Assembly: GCA_028751875.1 (NCBI GenBank)
Contig: CM054153.1
Coordinates: 11,500,133 to 11,564,132, forward strand
Source of the DNA: Rapana venosa
Lineage: Eukaryota; Mollusca; Gastropoda; Neogastropoda; Muricidae
DNA length: 64,000 nucleotides
Direction: 5' to 3'
Within the stretch, counting starts at the first letter, position 1; each line of letters begins with the position of its first letter. The notes under the pieces are model-generated. The model made no database searches. It was given only the letters and a program-made list of their open reading frames with translations, and was not told the origin of the DNA. A program made the position numbers and the translations under genes. This document shows positions 11,396 through 22,676 of the stretch, one piece after another.

Positions 11396-11684
11396 AGTGC
11401 GTTTGTGCAACGTACGTGAGTGCTTTCAAGTCAGCAAACAAGTATACACGTGCGACAGCGCACACGCCCAGGCTGTGCGTATGAGCACGCACACGCGCAT
11501 GCCAGCTTGCCTGCATGTGTGTTTGCTTGAAGTGGACATGAGGGGCGTGGGGTGGGGGTGGGGGGCTTAGAGAAACTGTCCGTGTGAAATTCTTCATTCC
11601 CGCTCTTTGTTCAACACACTTCCACACCGCAAAAAGGATTACCCAGAGTTCTTTGTAGGGGGGAGAGGAGAGATTACGAAAATC

Positions 11685-11797
<113 letters not shown>

Positions 11798-11827
11798 GTC
11801 CTCAATCATTTTGCTTTTTTTTTCAAA

Positions 11828-12012
11828 AGAGAGATAGGGGAGGAGGAGGAGGAAGGAGGTGGAGGTGGGGGAGGAGGAGGAGGAGGAGGACAAGAAGAAG
11901 AAGAAGAAGAAGAAGAAGAAGAAGAAGAAGAAGAAGAAGAAGAAGAAGAAGAAGAAGAAGAAGAAAGGAGGAGGAGGAGGAGGAGATGTGTGAGAGAGAG
12001 CGAGGGGAGAGA

Positions 12013-12048
<36 letters not shown>

Positions 12049-12068
12049 CAGAGACAGAGACAGACACA
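11828..12068. repeat. homopurine AGG/AAG/GA tract
   Basis: The plus strand is almost entirely purine: AGG-rich, then about 25 AAG units, AGG again, GA dinucleotides and GAGACA units. This mirror-like purine tract could form triplex DNA. Confidence 0.95.
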
Positions 12069-12408
12069 GGCAGATCCTTTTCTTCTCATCCCTTTTAACC
12101 GTCTGTCTCTCTTTCAGCTGTGCTACTTGCTTTTCCCACCTTTTCTTTTTTCCTTCTCTTTTCTCTCCCACTTTCAGCACTTCTCTATCCTTTGGATCTT
12201 TAGTGAAGCATTCATCATTAACGTTTTCAGCATCACCATCATCTTCATCGTCTCATGACCGCTGTCGTCGTTGCCATCATCCCATGCCTTATTTGCAGCA
12301 GGGGCAGTAGCCAAGCAACAACCAAACCAAAGCAGAAATAGAAGCAGAATGAACTGCAGGAGCAATGTCGTCACCATCTTGTTGCCATCGTCGTTGTTGT
12401 AATGATCA

Positions 12409-12455
12409 TTGAGGAAGAAGAAGAAGAAAAAGAAGAAGAAGAAGAAGAAGAAGAA

Positions 12456-12521
<66 letters not shown>

Positions 12522-12630
12522 AAAGAAGAAGAAGAAGAAGAAGAAGAAGAACAACAACAACAACAACAACAAGAGGAAGATGCAAGCAGCCGCAGCCGCA
12601 GTAGCAGCAGCAGCAGCAGGAGTAGTAGCA
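12409..12630. repeat. in-register chain of triplet repeats
   Basis: GAA/AAG, then ATG, then AAG, then AAC, then GCA/AGC-type triplets follow each other without leaving triplet register. The last section degrades into AGT/AGC. Confidence 0.95.
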
Positions 12631-12657
12631 ATGGCAGTTGTTGGAGTAGCTATCTGT

Positions 12658-12860
12658 GTATGCATATCTATGTATGTACGTACGTACGTATGTATATATG
12701 TATGTATGAATGCATGTCTGTTTGTCTGTCTGTCTGCCTGTCTGTCTGTTTGTCTGACTGACTTACTCTACTAACACTTTCTCTATCATCTATCTATCTA
12801 TCTATATTTGTCTGTCTGTCTACCTATCTATCTAACCATCTATCTATCTAACAATATCTT
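12658..12860. repeat. tetranucleotide tracts (GTAT/GTAC, CTGT, CTAT)
   Basis: Three neighbouring imperfect tetranucleotide tracts. Confidence 0.85.
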
Positions 12861-12869
12861 GGGGTGGGT

Positions 12870-14045
12870 TTGTTGTTGTTTTTCTACCTGCCAGTCTATC
12901 TACGCCATTACGTATACCTCGGCTCCCTTATTTACTGGGCTAATACCCCTCACACCAGCCACTTCCCCAGCCAGGCACCAAAGCTCTGCAACATTAAAAC
13001 ATGCTTCACACCACCAAAACCCCTGAAAACAGCGCAACAAGGGCGGCAGTACCAGAAACCCAATCTCGAGCGCAATCACCGTTCCCACACGCCATCCGTT
13101 GCACCCTGACGTGACACATGACGTCATTTCCTAGTCACGAGCAGGTGACGACATCAATTGTGCAACATCGGTCATAGACAGACCGCCCAGGGAACACGCG
13201 TGTGGCTGTCATTTTAATGGACTTGCCACACGACTCTTTGACACCCAGAGTGTGTGTGTGTGTGTGGTGTGTGTGTGTGTGTGTGTGTGCGAGCGTGCGT
13301 GTTGGAGGGGAGAGGGTGCTGTGCCCGGGTGGAAGAAATTCGTGTGGGAGGAGGTTACTGGGTTTCCAGAGACACCGGCGGTGTAGGGGGAGTGTAGAAA
13401 TTCTCACGTACGTTGTGGTTTTTTTCAGCCGGTGGTAAAATATCGAATGTTATTTAACACATTGTATATTGTGCTGGTTCCTGGGAATGTAGGATGGCAT
13501 GAACGTATCCAGGTCTGTGATTTCGCTCGGTTCACGGATGCATCGGGTGTGCACGCTACTGTGTGCACGCATGCACACGCGCATGCATCACGATCGAATC
13601 CTTGTTGTGTGATTGAAGATGATTTTGAAAGCCCAGTAGCTAATTATAAAAAGCAAATAATCTGCAAAGCTCGGTTATCCTCTGATTCCCATGTGGGTTT
13701 TCTTTGTAGTTTAAGAAAATCTTTTGTTTGGGGGTGAAATAGTTACTCTGTTCAGAGGTTGTCAAGTTCTTTATCAATGCTATACAAACAAAATCTTGGT
13801 CTGCTACTCGTCAAGAAGACCCCCATCGTCTAATTCTCTGACAAGTCCAGACATGAAAGGTCAGTAATAAGCCAAAAAAAAACCCTCAAAGATGGCAGAA
13901 AACAATGACAATCTTGCAAATTCTGTCATTTTTGTCACAATAGAAAGCAATACTGGACATACAGAGGGCAAAAGCTATGCTATCATGAACATGAGGCAAC
14001 TAACTTTATGGGGCAGTTATTGATCGGATAATATGATACTGTTAG
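12870..14045. other. non-coding stretch with short GT array
   Basis: Mixed sequence with a GT tract at 13249-13288 and no recognisable protein or RNA. A 101-codon frame at 13432-13737 has no recognisable domain and I do not call it a gene. Confidence 0.5.
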
Positions 14046-14161
14046 AGGGTGCGGGATAGTCTTGTGGTTAGAACGTTTCGCTCGCATGTTGACGGTTCGG
14101 GTTCGAGCCACCAGTTCGAGGGAATTTGTTGCACGAGTTAATAATAATAATAATAATAATC

Positions 14162-14194
<33 letters not shown>

Positions 14195-14530
14195 GTAATG
14201 GTAATAATAATAATACATGGAATTTATATATCGCTATATCTTGCAGAAAACAAAATCAAAGCGCTTTCATTTATCCTACTCATTCACATGCAGCCAGTTT
14301 CAATTAATAGGTTGGGTTGTTTTTTTAAATTTAACATTAGTACTGACTCCACTCCCCTGAAAGTCCTTCGGGTGAGACCATCAACCGTGGCCCTATGTGC
14401 AAACGCACGCAGAACTTGTGCCGCACACGTTAAAACCCGTTTTACCTTTCAAAAGAGTAGGCCATTCTTGCCAGTAAGAACGCAAGACGAAAACAGTTTT
14501 TTAAAATCATGCACACGTGTCGTATTTAGA
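14046..14530 (+). mobile_element. SINE-A copy interrupted by a minus-strand tail module
   Basis: The tRNA-like head (GCGGGATAGTCTTGTGGTTAG, with box-B-like GGTTCGGGTTCGAG) is at 14049-14115. The body resumes at about 14335 with GACTCCACTCCCCTGAAAG, GGTGAGACCATCAACCGTGG and GCACACGTTAAAACC. Between them lies a (AAT)n block and a reversed LINE-type tail. Confidence 0.8.
14138..14290 (-). mobile_element. inserted LINE/SINE 3' tail module with (AAT)n
   Basis: On the minus strand it reads GAAAGCGCTTTGATTTTG-like sequence, then TATAGCGATATATAAATTCC and (ATT)n. This is the same tail seen at 5118 and 22060, here lying inside a SINE-A copy. Confidence 0.8.
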
Positions 14531-15041
14531 CATCATCCCCAAAGTCGGAATGTGGCTACCTTAACCGTGCGTGAGCAAAAAGTCTCACCATTAGTAAACC
14601 TAGGAGCTCTTGTTGAGGAACGAAAATCAAAAACATAAACAAAAAACAAAAAACCCTCTTGTCAACCGACACCCATTAACACTAATCCAAGTCTTTAAAT
14701 ATCTCTTTGTAAAAACATAAAACAAAACAATAACAAACCAAAAACTCAGTAATTTCTCATTCTGAGATCAACAAAGTATCCGTATTCATTCATACTCGCG
14801 AGGACACAGGCCACACCAGTAGTTAAGCTACTAATCCTAAGCTGTCAAGCTAAAACGATTTATTACTCATGATAATTATGGCCATAAAAAAGACAGGTCG
14901 TGATAGATGAAGACTTCACGACTGTCCAAACCAAAATACTGGGCTCAGCTCATGGCAACTCTATCAGATTTCCACAGCCAGCTAGCTAGCCAGCCAGCCA
15001 GCCAGGCCTTTCATCATATTGTCAGTGTCATGTTAAACACC
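14531..15041. other. non-coding stretch, nothing recognised
   Basis: AT-rich sequence with a short CCAG-type repeat near 14985-15003. Confidence 0.5.
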
Positions 15042-15440
15042 CGTGTTTAGTGTCATAGATCTTAGTGTTGAGGTCCAACTGACTATTGGTCACGATGGGG
15101 TTTCTTTCTGTTATTGGTTCTGTTATTTCTACTGCGTTTAGTGTCATAGATGCTATTGTTGAGGTCAAAATGTCCCTATTGTCCACGAGAGGGAGGTGGT
15201 GGGGGTGTCTTTCTGTTAAATTATTTCTAAAAGGATGGTTGCGTTAAGTGCCGTAGATCCTATTGTTGGAGTCAAACTGTGTCTATTGTTTACGAGGAGG
15301 TTCCTTTCTGTTATATTATTTCTATAAAAGGATGGCTGCGTTAAGTGCCTTAGATCCTAGTGTTGGAGTCAAACTGTGTCTATTGTTTACGAGAAGGTTC
15401 CTTTCTGTTATATTATTTCTATAAAAGGATGGCTGAAAAT
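15042..15440. repeat. tandem repeat, about 93-106 bp, four units
   Basis: Units start near 15042, 15137, 15241 and 15338 and share TTTAGTGTCATAGATC or its variant TTAAGTGCCGTAGATCC, GTTGGAGTCAAACTGTGTC and CCTTTCTGTTATATTATTTC. The last two units are the most alike. Confidence 0.85.
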
Positions 15441-15584
15441 GGTAATAACGGAAGTTTGGTTTAGCCTCTATTCTTGCTTTGTCAAGTAATACTTCTTGTT
15501 TGGGTGTGGGTGGGGTTTTTTTCTGGGTGAAGCTCTTAGAAGATCGCGATCATTTTTTATTTATTTTATTTTTATTTTATTCTT

Positions 15585-15905
15585 TTACTTCGAGGATAAT
15601 GGAATATGCAGTCATGTGCTTTTTTTTAACATCCAGTCCCCGTGTGTATGCAGGTTTGTCGATTTTGTCATCCGTTCCCACGGCACATAATAGCCCACTC
15701 TTCCGAAAAGCGGAACGGGTTTTAACGTGTGCGCAAGATGTTCTGCGTGCGTTCGCACACGGGACCTCGGTTTATAGTCTCATCCGAAGGACTTTTGGGG
15801 AGAGTGGAGTTCTGCACTGATGTTAACTCCAGAGAAAAAAATCCTCTTGAACGAGAATCGAACCCGGGTCATCAAACTTGACAAGCCTGCTGACTGCATG
15901 CTAGA
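15585..15905 (-). mobile_element. SINE-A, near full length, head decayed
   Basis: The plus strand shows the reversed family order: TTCGAGGATAATGGAAT, CATCCAGTCCCCGTGTGTAT, AACGTGTGCGCAAGATGTTC, TTTATAGTCTCATCCGAAGG, AGAATCGAACCCGGGTCATC. The box-B-like block is present; the box A end is not recognisable. Confidence 0.85.
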
Positions 15906-16004
15906 CAGTTAAAAAATGCTTTTGTTCAGTGCATAGTAGGCATTGTATTGCATTGTATTAACTTGTAAGCGTGCTAAGGATAAGATAGAGACTATGAATT
16001 GCGG

Positions 16005-16170
16005 CCCGTGAGACGGTGAGCATCTTGCACACAGGCCTTTTAGAAGAGTGGGTCATTAATGTGCTGGTAGGAATCCATGTCAAAATTTACAAATCGTGTC
16101 CAGAGACTGGATATTTACACACAAAAAAGCTCATGTGTGCTTATTTCTGTTATCCTCGAAATAAAAGAAT
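16005..16170 (+). mobile_element. SINE-A, diverged 3' part
   Basis: CATCTTGCACACAG, AGAAGAGTGGGTCATTAATG, CAAAATTTACAAATC and TTATCCTCGAAATAAAAGAA match the family, with more substitutions than other copies. Confidence 0.75.
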
Positions 16171-16289
16171 AAATGAATAAGATAAATAGGTATTTGCTTT
16201 TGTTTAGTATGTTATTCATTGTATCGCGTTGTATAAACTTTGCAACCTGCTTACAGCAAGATAAGTTATTATCGTATTGTATTTTTGTG

Positions 16290-16580
16290 GTGTATTGTGT
16301 CCTTTTTGGTCGAATATCGTCGTGTTATGCTGTGTTGTTCTTGTATTGTCTGTATCGCATTGTGTTATATCTTTGGTTTCTATGCCCTATCGTCATATTG
16401 TATTGTATAGTAGTATAGTGTAGTGTATGTAGTATAGTGTAGTGTATGTAGTGTAGTCTAGTGTAATGTGGTGTCATATAATCAAGTGCAGTGTAGTGTA
16501 GTCCAGTTCAGTGTAGTACACTGTACTGTACTGCACAGTACTGTACTGCAGTTCAGTGTAGCCTAGTGTATTGTATTGCA
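16290..16580. repeat. degenerate GTAGT/TATTG repeat
   Basis: Imperfect GTATAGTGTAGT-type units, similar in style to 10596-10885. Confidence 0.7.
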
Positions 16581-16599
16581 ATAGCAAAATTACAACGGC

Positions 16600-17224
16600 T
16601 CTGGTACTGACACCATTCTACCAAGGCACAGCACCATATACACTTTTCCACACTTTCCCTCTCAATGCTGACGTGTCCCCCCTATGAAAGTACCTAACTT
16701 CAAACAAATCAGTTTGTGCAAAGAACACACAGAGTTAGTTAGTTCCTTCGGCAAAATTGTTCCTTTGGACCACTCAGCTACTTTATAGAATCCCAATTCT
16801 TTTTATTTTAAACTCCCAGCACGTATGAAATACTACATTATAGCATAGCACACAGGGTGAAGTATGCGATGGGTGGACGTAAGGGACACGGGTTTCTGAC
16901 AGAAGCTTTGACTTGTAACATCTCTGTATTCAATCACCGTGTAAATGTGGTGTTTAGCGAGGGACCCGAGAGTTTCAGGATAACGCCGTACATTCATACT
17001 GTATCATCACAGGCTATCGTATTTCTTACCTCGTAGAAAGATGGGACCCTGTGGGTAAGCTGAAGAGGAATGGGGGAAGTGAAGGAAAAGTATGTGTGCT
17101 AGGAATTCCCTCTTTTCTATCCTTCTCTTTGTTTCTGCCTTGTTCTTTTTCTTCGTTTCTTCTTGTCTATATTCTGCCTTCTCGGTTCATTCTCCTGCCT
17201 TTATACCAGAATGATTTAAAAGAT
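16600..17224. other. non-coding stretch, nothing recognised
   Basis: No repeat shared with the window and no gene recognised. Confidence 0.45.
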
Positions 17225-17345
17225 AGCATTTTCCTCCCACACAGAAGACAGGATGCGCTGGGCCTGACTTGCCAGGTGTTTAACGGCAGAGCAATGCATT
17301 TTCGCTCATTTGACAGACAACAGCAGTTGTGGTCTGAGCGTTCGA
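17225..17345. repeat. Family G dispersed repeat, copy 1
   Basis: GCTGGGCCTGACTTGCCAGG, TGTTTAACGGCAGAGCAA, GACAAACAAC-type and TCTGAGCGTTCGA blocks match 56015-56130 in the same orientation. Only these two copies were noticed. Confidence 0.7.
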
Positions 17346-17375
17346 CGACGACGACGAAGAAGAATATTTGTACAT

Positions 17376-17432
<57 letters not shown>

Positions 17433-17484
17433 GACTACGACTACGACTACTACTACGAATCCTTCTACTATGGCGACGATGACG

Positions 17485-17519
<35 letters not shown>

Positions 17520-17886
17520 TACACCACCACCACCACCACCACCACTTCTGCTTCTACTAATACGACGACTACGAATGCTTCTACTACTGCAAATACTTCT
17601 ACTACTACGACTACGACGACGACAAAGACAACGATGACGATGGCGACGACTACGACTACTTCTACTACTACAACTAATTCTAAAACTACGAATACTTCTA
17701 CTGATACGAATACTTCTACTACTACGAATACTTCTACTGATACGAATACTTCTACTACTACGAATACGACTTCTACTACGATGACGACAAAGACAACGAT
17801 GACGGCGGCGACGACTGCTTCTACTACTACAACTAATTCTAAAACTACGAATACTTTTGCCATCACTACGACTACTACTACTCTTG

Positions 17887-17925
<39 letters not shown>

Positions 17926-17981
17926 TACTACTACTCCTACTACTACTTCTACTACTACTACTACTACTTCTACTACTACTT

Positions 17982-18014
<33 letters not shown>

Positions 18015-18030
18015 CTGCTACTTCTACACA
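17346..18030. repeat. long TAC/GAC/TTC-type triplet tract
   Basis: About 680 bases of pyrimidine-rich triplets (TAC, GAC, TTC, ACC) with internal higher-order copies: a block containing AAAGACAACGATGACG and CAACTAATTCTAAAACTACG occurs at about 17622-17695 and again at about 17788-17850. Long open frames here (poly-Thr, poly-Tyr, poly-Leu; up to 332 codons) follow from the triplet period and are not genes. Confidence 0.9.
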
Positions 18031-19430
18031 CTGTGGCATTATCAGCCTCTTCTCTCTTTCTAAAGTACATAATTATAGGGACCATAGAGCAGTGTGGATC
18101 ACAGACTACTCATCCAACAGTCACTATTCCATCCTACCGCTCCCCTCCACCTTTGGATGTATGTCGTTGTGTTGATGCTTTTGCAACATGTATAATGCAA
18201 ACGTACATAAATCAACATTCACACGAGATCTTAAGCGTTCACATAATATACAAACATGAGGAAATACGGCACTGGCAGGTCTTCATAAACGTTGACCTGG
18301 AAAATTAGTATAAATCACCATTCTGGTTCCATTAAGAAAAACCTGCCAAGATTTGAACCTGCGAACCGCATATTTTTAGGTGAGGTATAGCAGGATAAAG
18401 ACGCTTGTCTTTCTTCGCTATCGCAGCAACTGTTATCAGCCTGTGACTGACCAGTCAACTGAAGCAGGCAAGCATGTGGCACGTCCAAACCGTCAACATA
18501 GCAACGGCTAAGTCCTCCTTTCCTCCCTTGGCGTGTTATCACGGCGTGACATACAATCTGCACATCATTAAATCATGCCGCAAGCCCTTTCCTTGGTGTG
18601 TACAACAAACGAGAAGAGATTATCTCCCCCGCACGCACACACACGCACATACACACACACGCGCACACTAGTAATGTCCCAGGTATTGGAAATCACTTTT
18701 GTGTAAGTCTTGGGGCTGTGTCTTGTTTAGCAACGCTATCTGGGCAGGAAAGAGAGGCTTGAGGTTTTGGGGATTCGATAAACCAGCTATGTTATCGAAG
18801 GATGATTCTCAGGAAAATATGAAGGCAACGCCCTGATGTCTTTATCTGGTCAACAGAAGACTGGGGTTTTCTACTTGATGGAGCAGATCTGATTCCTTTT
18901 TATAATGTCTTTGATTTAGTACCTCATTTCCCTTGAATTTATGACAATTGCAGCAGGTTTTACTTTTTATTCGCTGCTTCATCTTCTGAGCCGTTCCTAT
19001 CCTGTTGTTCCCACTCCGCTCATTTCGATGGCTCTGTCTCACCACATATCCAGATTTATTATGTCGCACCCTCCAGGTCATAACTCCTAGAGGAGCCTAT
19101 CAACACTAGGCTACCGCGGGGCTACCTTCTACAGGGGCCCTGCACTGATGCTGGGTCACTTTGACGGCGTTCAGTAGTGCCAGTTCTGAGCTGACATAGG
19201 CAGGACCTCACCTTCTAAGTCCCTTACCGATGACGGTAATGGTGAAGCTGCAGAACCAGACTAAGCGAGACGTCTTTCCAGGATGGTAACCACCAAAACG
19301 CCCTTCCACTGACTATTTCCCCTGAACCACCGACCACAAAGACGTTGAGACTACCTCATCACAATCAAAGGTGTATGGAAAACGGAAAATGTGATCACAG
19401 TGAGATCAAAGCAACCGCTTTTTGGAAGGA
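18031..19430. other. non-coding stretch with a weak tRNA-like block
   Basis: The only noteworthy item is a box-B-like GGTTCAAATCTTGGCAGG on the minus strand at about 18345-18362, which may mark an old tRNA-derived SINE. No matching box A was found. The remainder has no recognised feature; a short CACG-rich patch lies at 18630-18668. Confidence 0.4.
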
Positions 19431-20350
19431 TGCAGTGCTTGAAAGAAAAATTAACTATTACCTTTCGGATGTTCTTTTTTTCACCGCTAGTTTTTTCTTA
19501 ACCAATACCAAAATAAAACACTTGCTGCAAGATAATGGTGATTTCATAAGTTATGAGAATATTTATCAAACAAATTAGGTACTAACATTAACTGTTTGCA
19601 TTATATTAGCTGTGTGCGATTGATCCAACAATAAAGTCAAAGAAATTAAACTCAAATGGTTTCAAATAAAGATTTGTTATAGAATATTAGTCGCAAACAA
19701 AATATTAAAGAAAATGAAAGTTACAGATAAGGACAACTGCAACTTTTGTGTCAAGGAAAAGGACACGATAAACCATTATTTATGGGAGTGTCAGTATGTA
19801 CAGAATTTCTGGAAAGAACTTGAAGTGACTATAAAACACAACTGCTATCATTGCGAGAGACTGGACCTTAATGTGGAAAGTGTTTTTTGGCATTGATACA
19901 ATTACAAAAACTGATGAAGTGTTCGACTTAATATTGTTAGCAAAGTTCTATGTTTATAAATGTCGGATTGGTAAAACAAAACCTAATGTTGGTAATTTTC
20001 TAAATGAACTAAAATACAAATATGAAATGGAAAAGTTGGAGCACTGCAAACAAATGCAGTTTACTAATTTTCAGAAAAAATGGTTCTAGTACATAAACTT
20101 AGTAGGAAGTTGAGTACGATTTCAAAATACTAATAAAATTCTGTATGTAATCTATAAATCTTGTCTTGACAACGAAAATGATGAATGATATTTTTGTACT
20201 TTGTGTAGCTAGTAGCCTTGTACGCCTGTAAAATTGAAATGATGTAATGTTGTTTGGATGAAAAGTTATTTTGTTTGTTTTGAACTGTATATGTGTACCA
20301 TCAAAAAGATTATTAAAAAGCTGCGGTTTGCTGTCACAATAAAAAAAACA
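19430..20350 (+). mobile_element. L1/Tx1-like LINE, 3' terminal fragment
   Basis: The fragment carries the C-terminal end of a LINE ORF2 with a zinc-finger-like motif. A 3' UTR of about 250 bases follows, ending in AATAAAAAAAACAACAACA, a plausible poly-A tail. The 5' limit is uncertain because upstream frames are broken. Confidence 0.7.
19690..20086 (+). pseudogene. LINE ORF2 C-terminus with RT-associated zinc-finger motif
   Basis: The frame from about 19690 encodes CNFCVKEKDTINHYLWEC, a C-x2-C-x7-H-x4-C pattern. This fits the zf-RVT motif at the end of L1/Tx1-type reverse transcriptases. The frame then breaks at a T-run near 19885-19890, where the +1 frame continues with FGIDTITKTDEVFDL and on to a stop at about 20087. 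A one-base indel in the T-run explains both pieces. Upstream, KEIKLKWFQIKICYRILVANK reads in the first frame. The RT core itself is not in the window. The alternative is another LINE clade with the same finger. Confidence 0.72.
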
Positions 20351-20399
20351 ACAACAACAAAACAAAATGATGAAGTCCATGATTCTTACCAGAAAAAAA

Positions 20400-20745
20400 A
20401 GAGATAGGGAGAAAGCAAAAAGAGAGGAGAGAAGGAGAGAGAGAGGGAGAAACACACACAGGCAGACATACAGGCAGGCAAACAAACAGACAGACAGACA
20501 GAAGGCTTCTTCGGCAATCAAAGTGACAGACATTTGGCAGTTACAAACTTCAGGGGTAATACTGACGCTATTTGAAACAATTTGGCCATGAGGCAGGCGA
20601 TGGAACCTTTTCCAACGTTCTTCTTTTCAGACAAATGAAAGAGAGGATAGGGTAAGGGAGGAGGTAAGGGAGAGAGAGAGGGGGGGGGGGAGGGAGAGAG
20701 AGTGTGTGTCTCTGTCTCTCTCTTTCTCTCTCTCTCTCACATACA

Positions 20746-20782
<37 letters not shown>

Positions 20783-20912
20783 CACACGCACACATACACA
20801 CACGTGTATGGACTAGTCAAATCTTGGCAAAAATACTTTAAAGTCATCCGGCATTAGGTGTGTGTATGTATCAGGACAGGACAATTTAAGTTTTACTTGT
20901 CCTATCAAAAGA

Positions 20913-20985
<73 letters not shown>

Positions 20986-20990
20986 GCACC
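20400..20990. repeat. GA, CAGA and CA microsatellite cluster
   Basis: GA-rich 20400-20450, CAGA/CAGG units 20460-20505, GA/GGGG 20640-20700, CT 20705-20738, CA 20748-20780 and a pure CA array at 20913-20983. Confidence 0.9.
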
Positions 20991-21053
20991 AGGGACCAAA
21001 ACTGACAGCAGTTTAACAGTTAAAAGCCTGACAACTAATGATGATGATTTGGA

Positions 21054-21311
21054 ATAGGGGGGGGGAGGGACCGTCCCTCAAACTGTCCATAGTAGCAACA
21101 GACTCCCACCCCCTCCCCTCCCCCACATACTCACACCCCAACCCCACCCAACCCCAACCCATCCCCTACTCACAAGGAATTAGTGGAATGGAAGGGGGGG
21201 GGGGGGGGGGTGCGGGTAGAGAAAGAGGGACGAAGGGCGTGACGGACAACTCTTCACGATAACAGCAACAATTCTCTCCCTTGCTTGTCACAGTCCGTCG
21301 AGATGGAAGGA

Positions 21312-21343
<32 letters not shown>

Positions 21344-21550
21344 GGAGGGTAGAAGGAGGAGGAGGTTGTGGATGTTGTGGTGGTGGAGAAGGAGGAGGAG
21401 GGAAGGGAGGGAGGGAGGCACAGGCAAAGAGACACAGGAGAGAGAGAGATGGCGGGAAGAAGGGAGGGGAGGGGTTGTGGGAGAGAGAGGGGGGAGGAAG
21501 AGGGAAAGAGAGAGAAAGAGAGAGAGATTGAGAGAGAGAGCGACTGAGAG

Positions 21551-21602
<52 letters not shown>

Positions 21603-21700
21603 GGGAGAGGAGGGGTTGGGGAGAGACAGACAGACAGACAGTCAGACAGACAGAGACACAGAGAGAGAGAGAAGAGACAGACAGAAGTGGAGGGAGAGGG
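21054..21700. repeat. G-runs and purine-rich tract
   Basis: Poly-G runs at about 21195-21211 and 21328-21346 (G-quadruplex potential), then AGG/GA/CAGA-rich sequence to 21700. Spurious Arg/Glu-rich frames only. Confidence 0.9.
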
Positions 21701-22059
21701 ACTGTGAAGCGAGTTCGAAGTGATCACAGCGCCAGAATCCAACTGGTTAGAGGTCAAAGGGGTGAAGACACCCTCCCCTCCCCCTTTCCTCCTTCTTCCC
21801 CTCCCCCTTCCTCAGAAAGGTCGCTACTAAAGAATCCCCACTATTATCATCATCATCATCATCGCTGTGTTCGTTGTTGTCGTTATTATTACCAGTTTTA
21901 ACTATGTTCCATTGCGAGCGTAGTGGTGTGTTTCTCTTTGCCTCCTCCCCACCCCCTCCCCATTTCCTGAAAATCATCGTAATAAAGAAAGGAATGAGAG
22001 AACTAAGATTTAAAAAATACATATCAATATCTTACAGTTTCATGATTGTGTCAAGCAGA

Positions 22060-22103
22060 TCTATACCATTTGTCTTTGCAAGATATAGCGCTATACAAAT
22101 TCC

Positions 22104-22148
<45 letters not shown>

Positions 22149-22165
22149 CATCATCATCATTATTT
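22060..22165 (+). mobile_element. LINE/SINE 3' tail module
   Basis: TTTGCAAGATATAGCGCTAT, CAAATTCCATTTATT and about 15 ATT units, then CATCATCAT. Sequence upstream is not recognised, so the parent element is unknown. Confidence 0.8.
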
Positions 22166-22614
22166 AGCGCGAAACAGCAAAAAAGACACCCCGGCAGTAA
22201 AAATCAGCACTGCAATTATGATTTGACCAAAAAACAGAGACATTACTAACAAGTTCTGCTCTCCCTCTACTGCAATCGTCGATCCTAAATTTGAATCAAA
22301 AGCGATAAAACTTCAGCTTCTCTTACAAGGGTCAGTCGTACATAGGTGAAAGTTCACAGGGCGATGACCCGTATGTTGTTTTTTTTTCTATTGGCTATTA
22401 TACAAATGAAGAAAAGGCATAAAGTAACAAACGAGGACTGCCTCCTTAATGATAGCCCCAAGTTGTTTATATTTGTATATTCCTTCTTTTGCTTATGCAG
22501 TTCTAAACAGAAAGACCCCTACAAAAATTGAGAGGACAATTTGGCATCGTTTCATACCTGCAGAACCTGTTGATCTTGATTCCTTCCCAACCGAACGAGT
22601 AGGCAAAGGACCTG

Positions 22615-22647
<33 letters not shown>

Positions 22648-22676
22648 CACAACAACAACAATAACAACAACATCTC
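22615..22676. repeat. (CAA)n microsatellite
   Basis: ACAACA triplets with two interruptions. Confidence 0.95.

Noticed and set aside
13432..13737. 101-codon frame
   Set aside because: No domain, no paralogue in the window, and composition like its flanks.
17310..18308. 332-codon Thr/Tyr/Leu-rich open frame
   Set aside because: It follows the TAC/GAC triplet tract; all phases give homopolymeric residues and no domain.
18315..18563. 82-codon minus-strand frame and a tRNA-like box B
   Set aside because: Box A is missing and the frame has no domain; kept only as a weak SINE hint.
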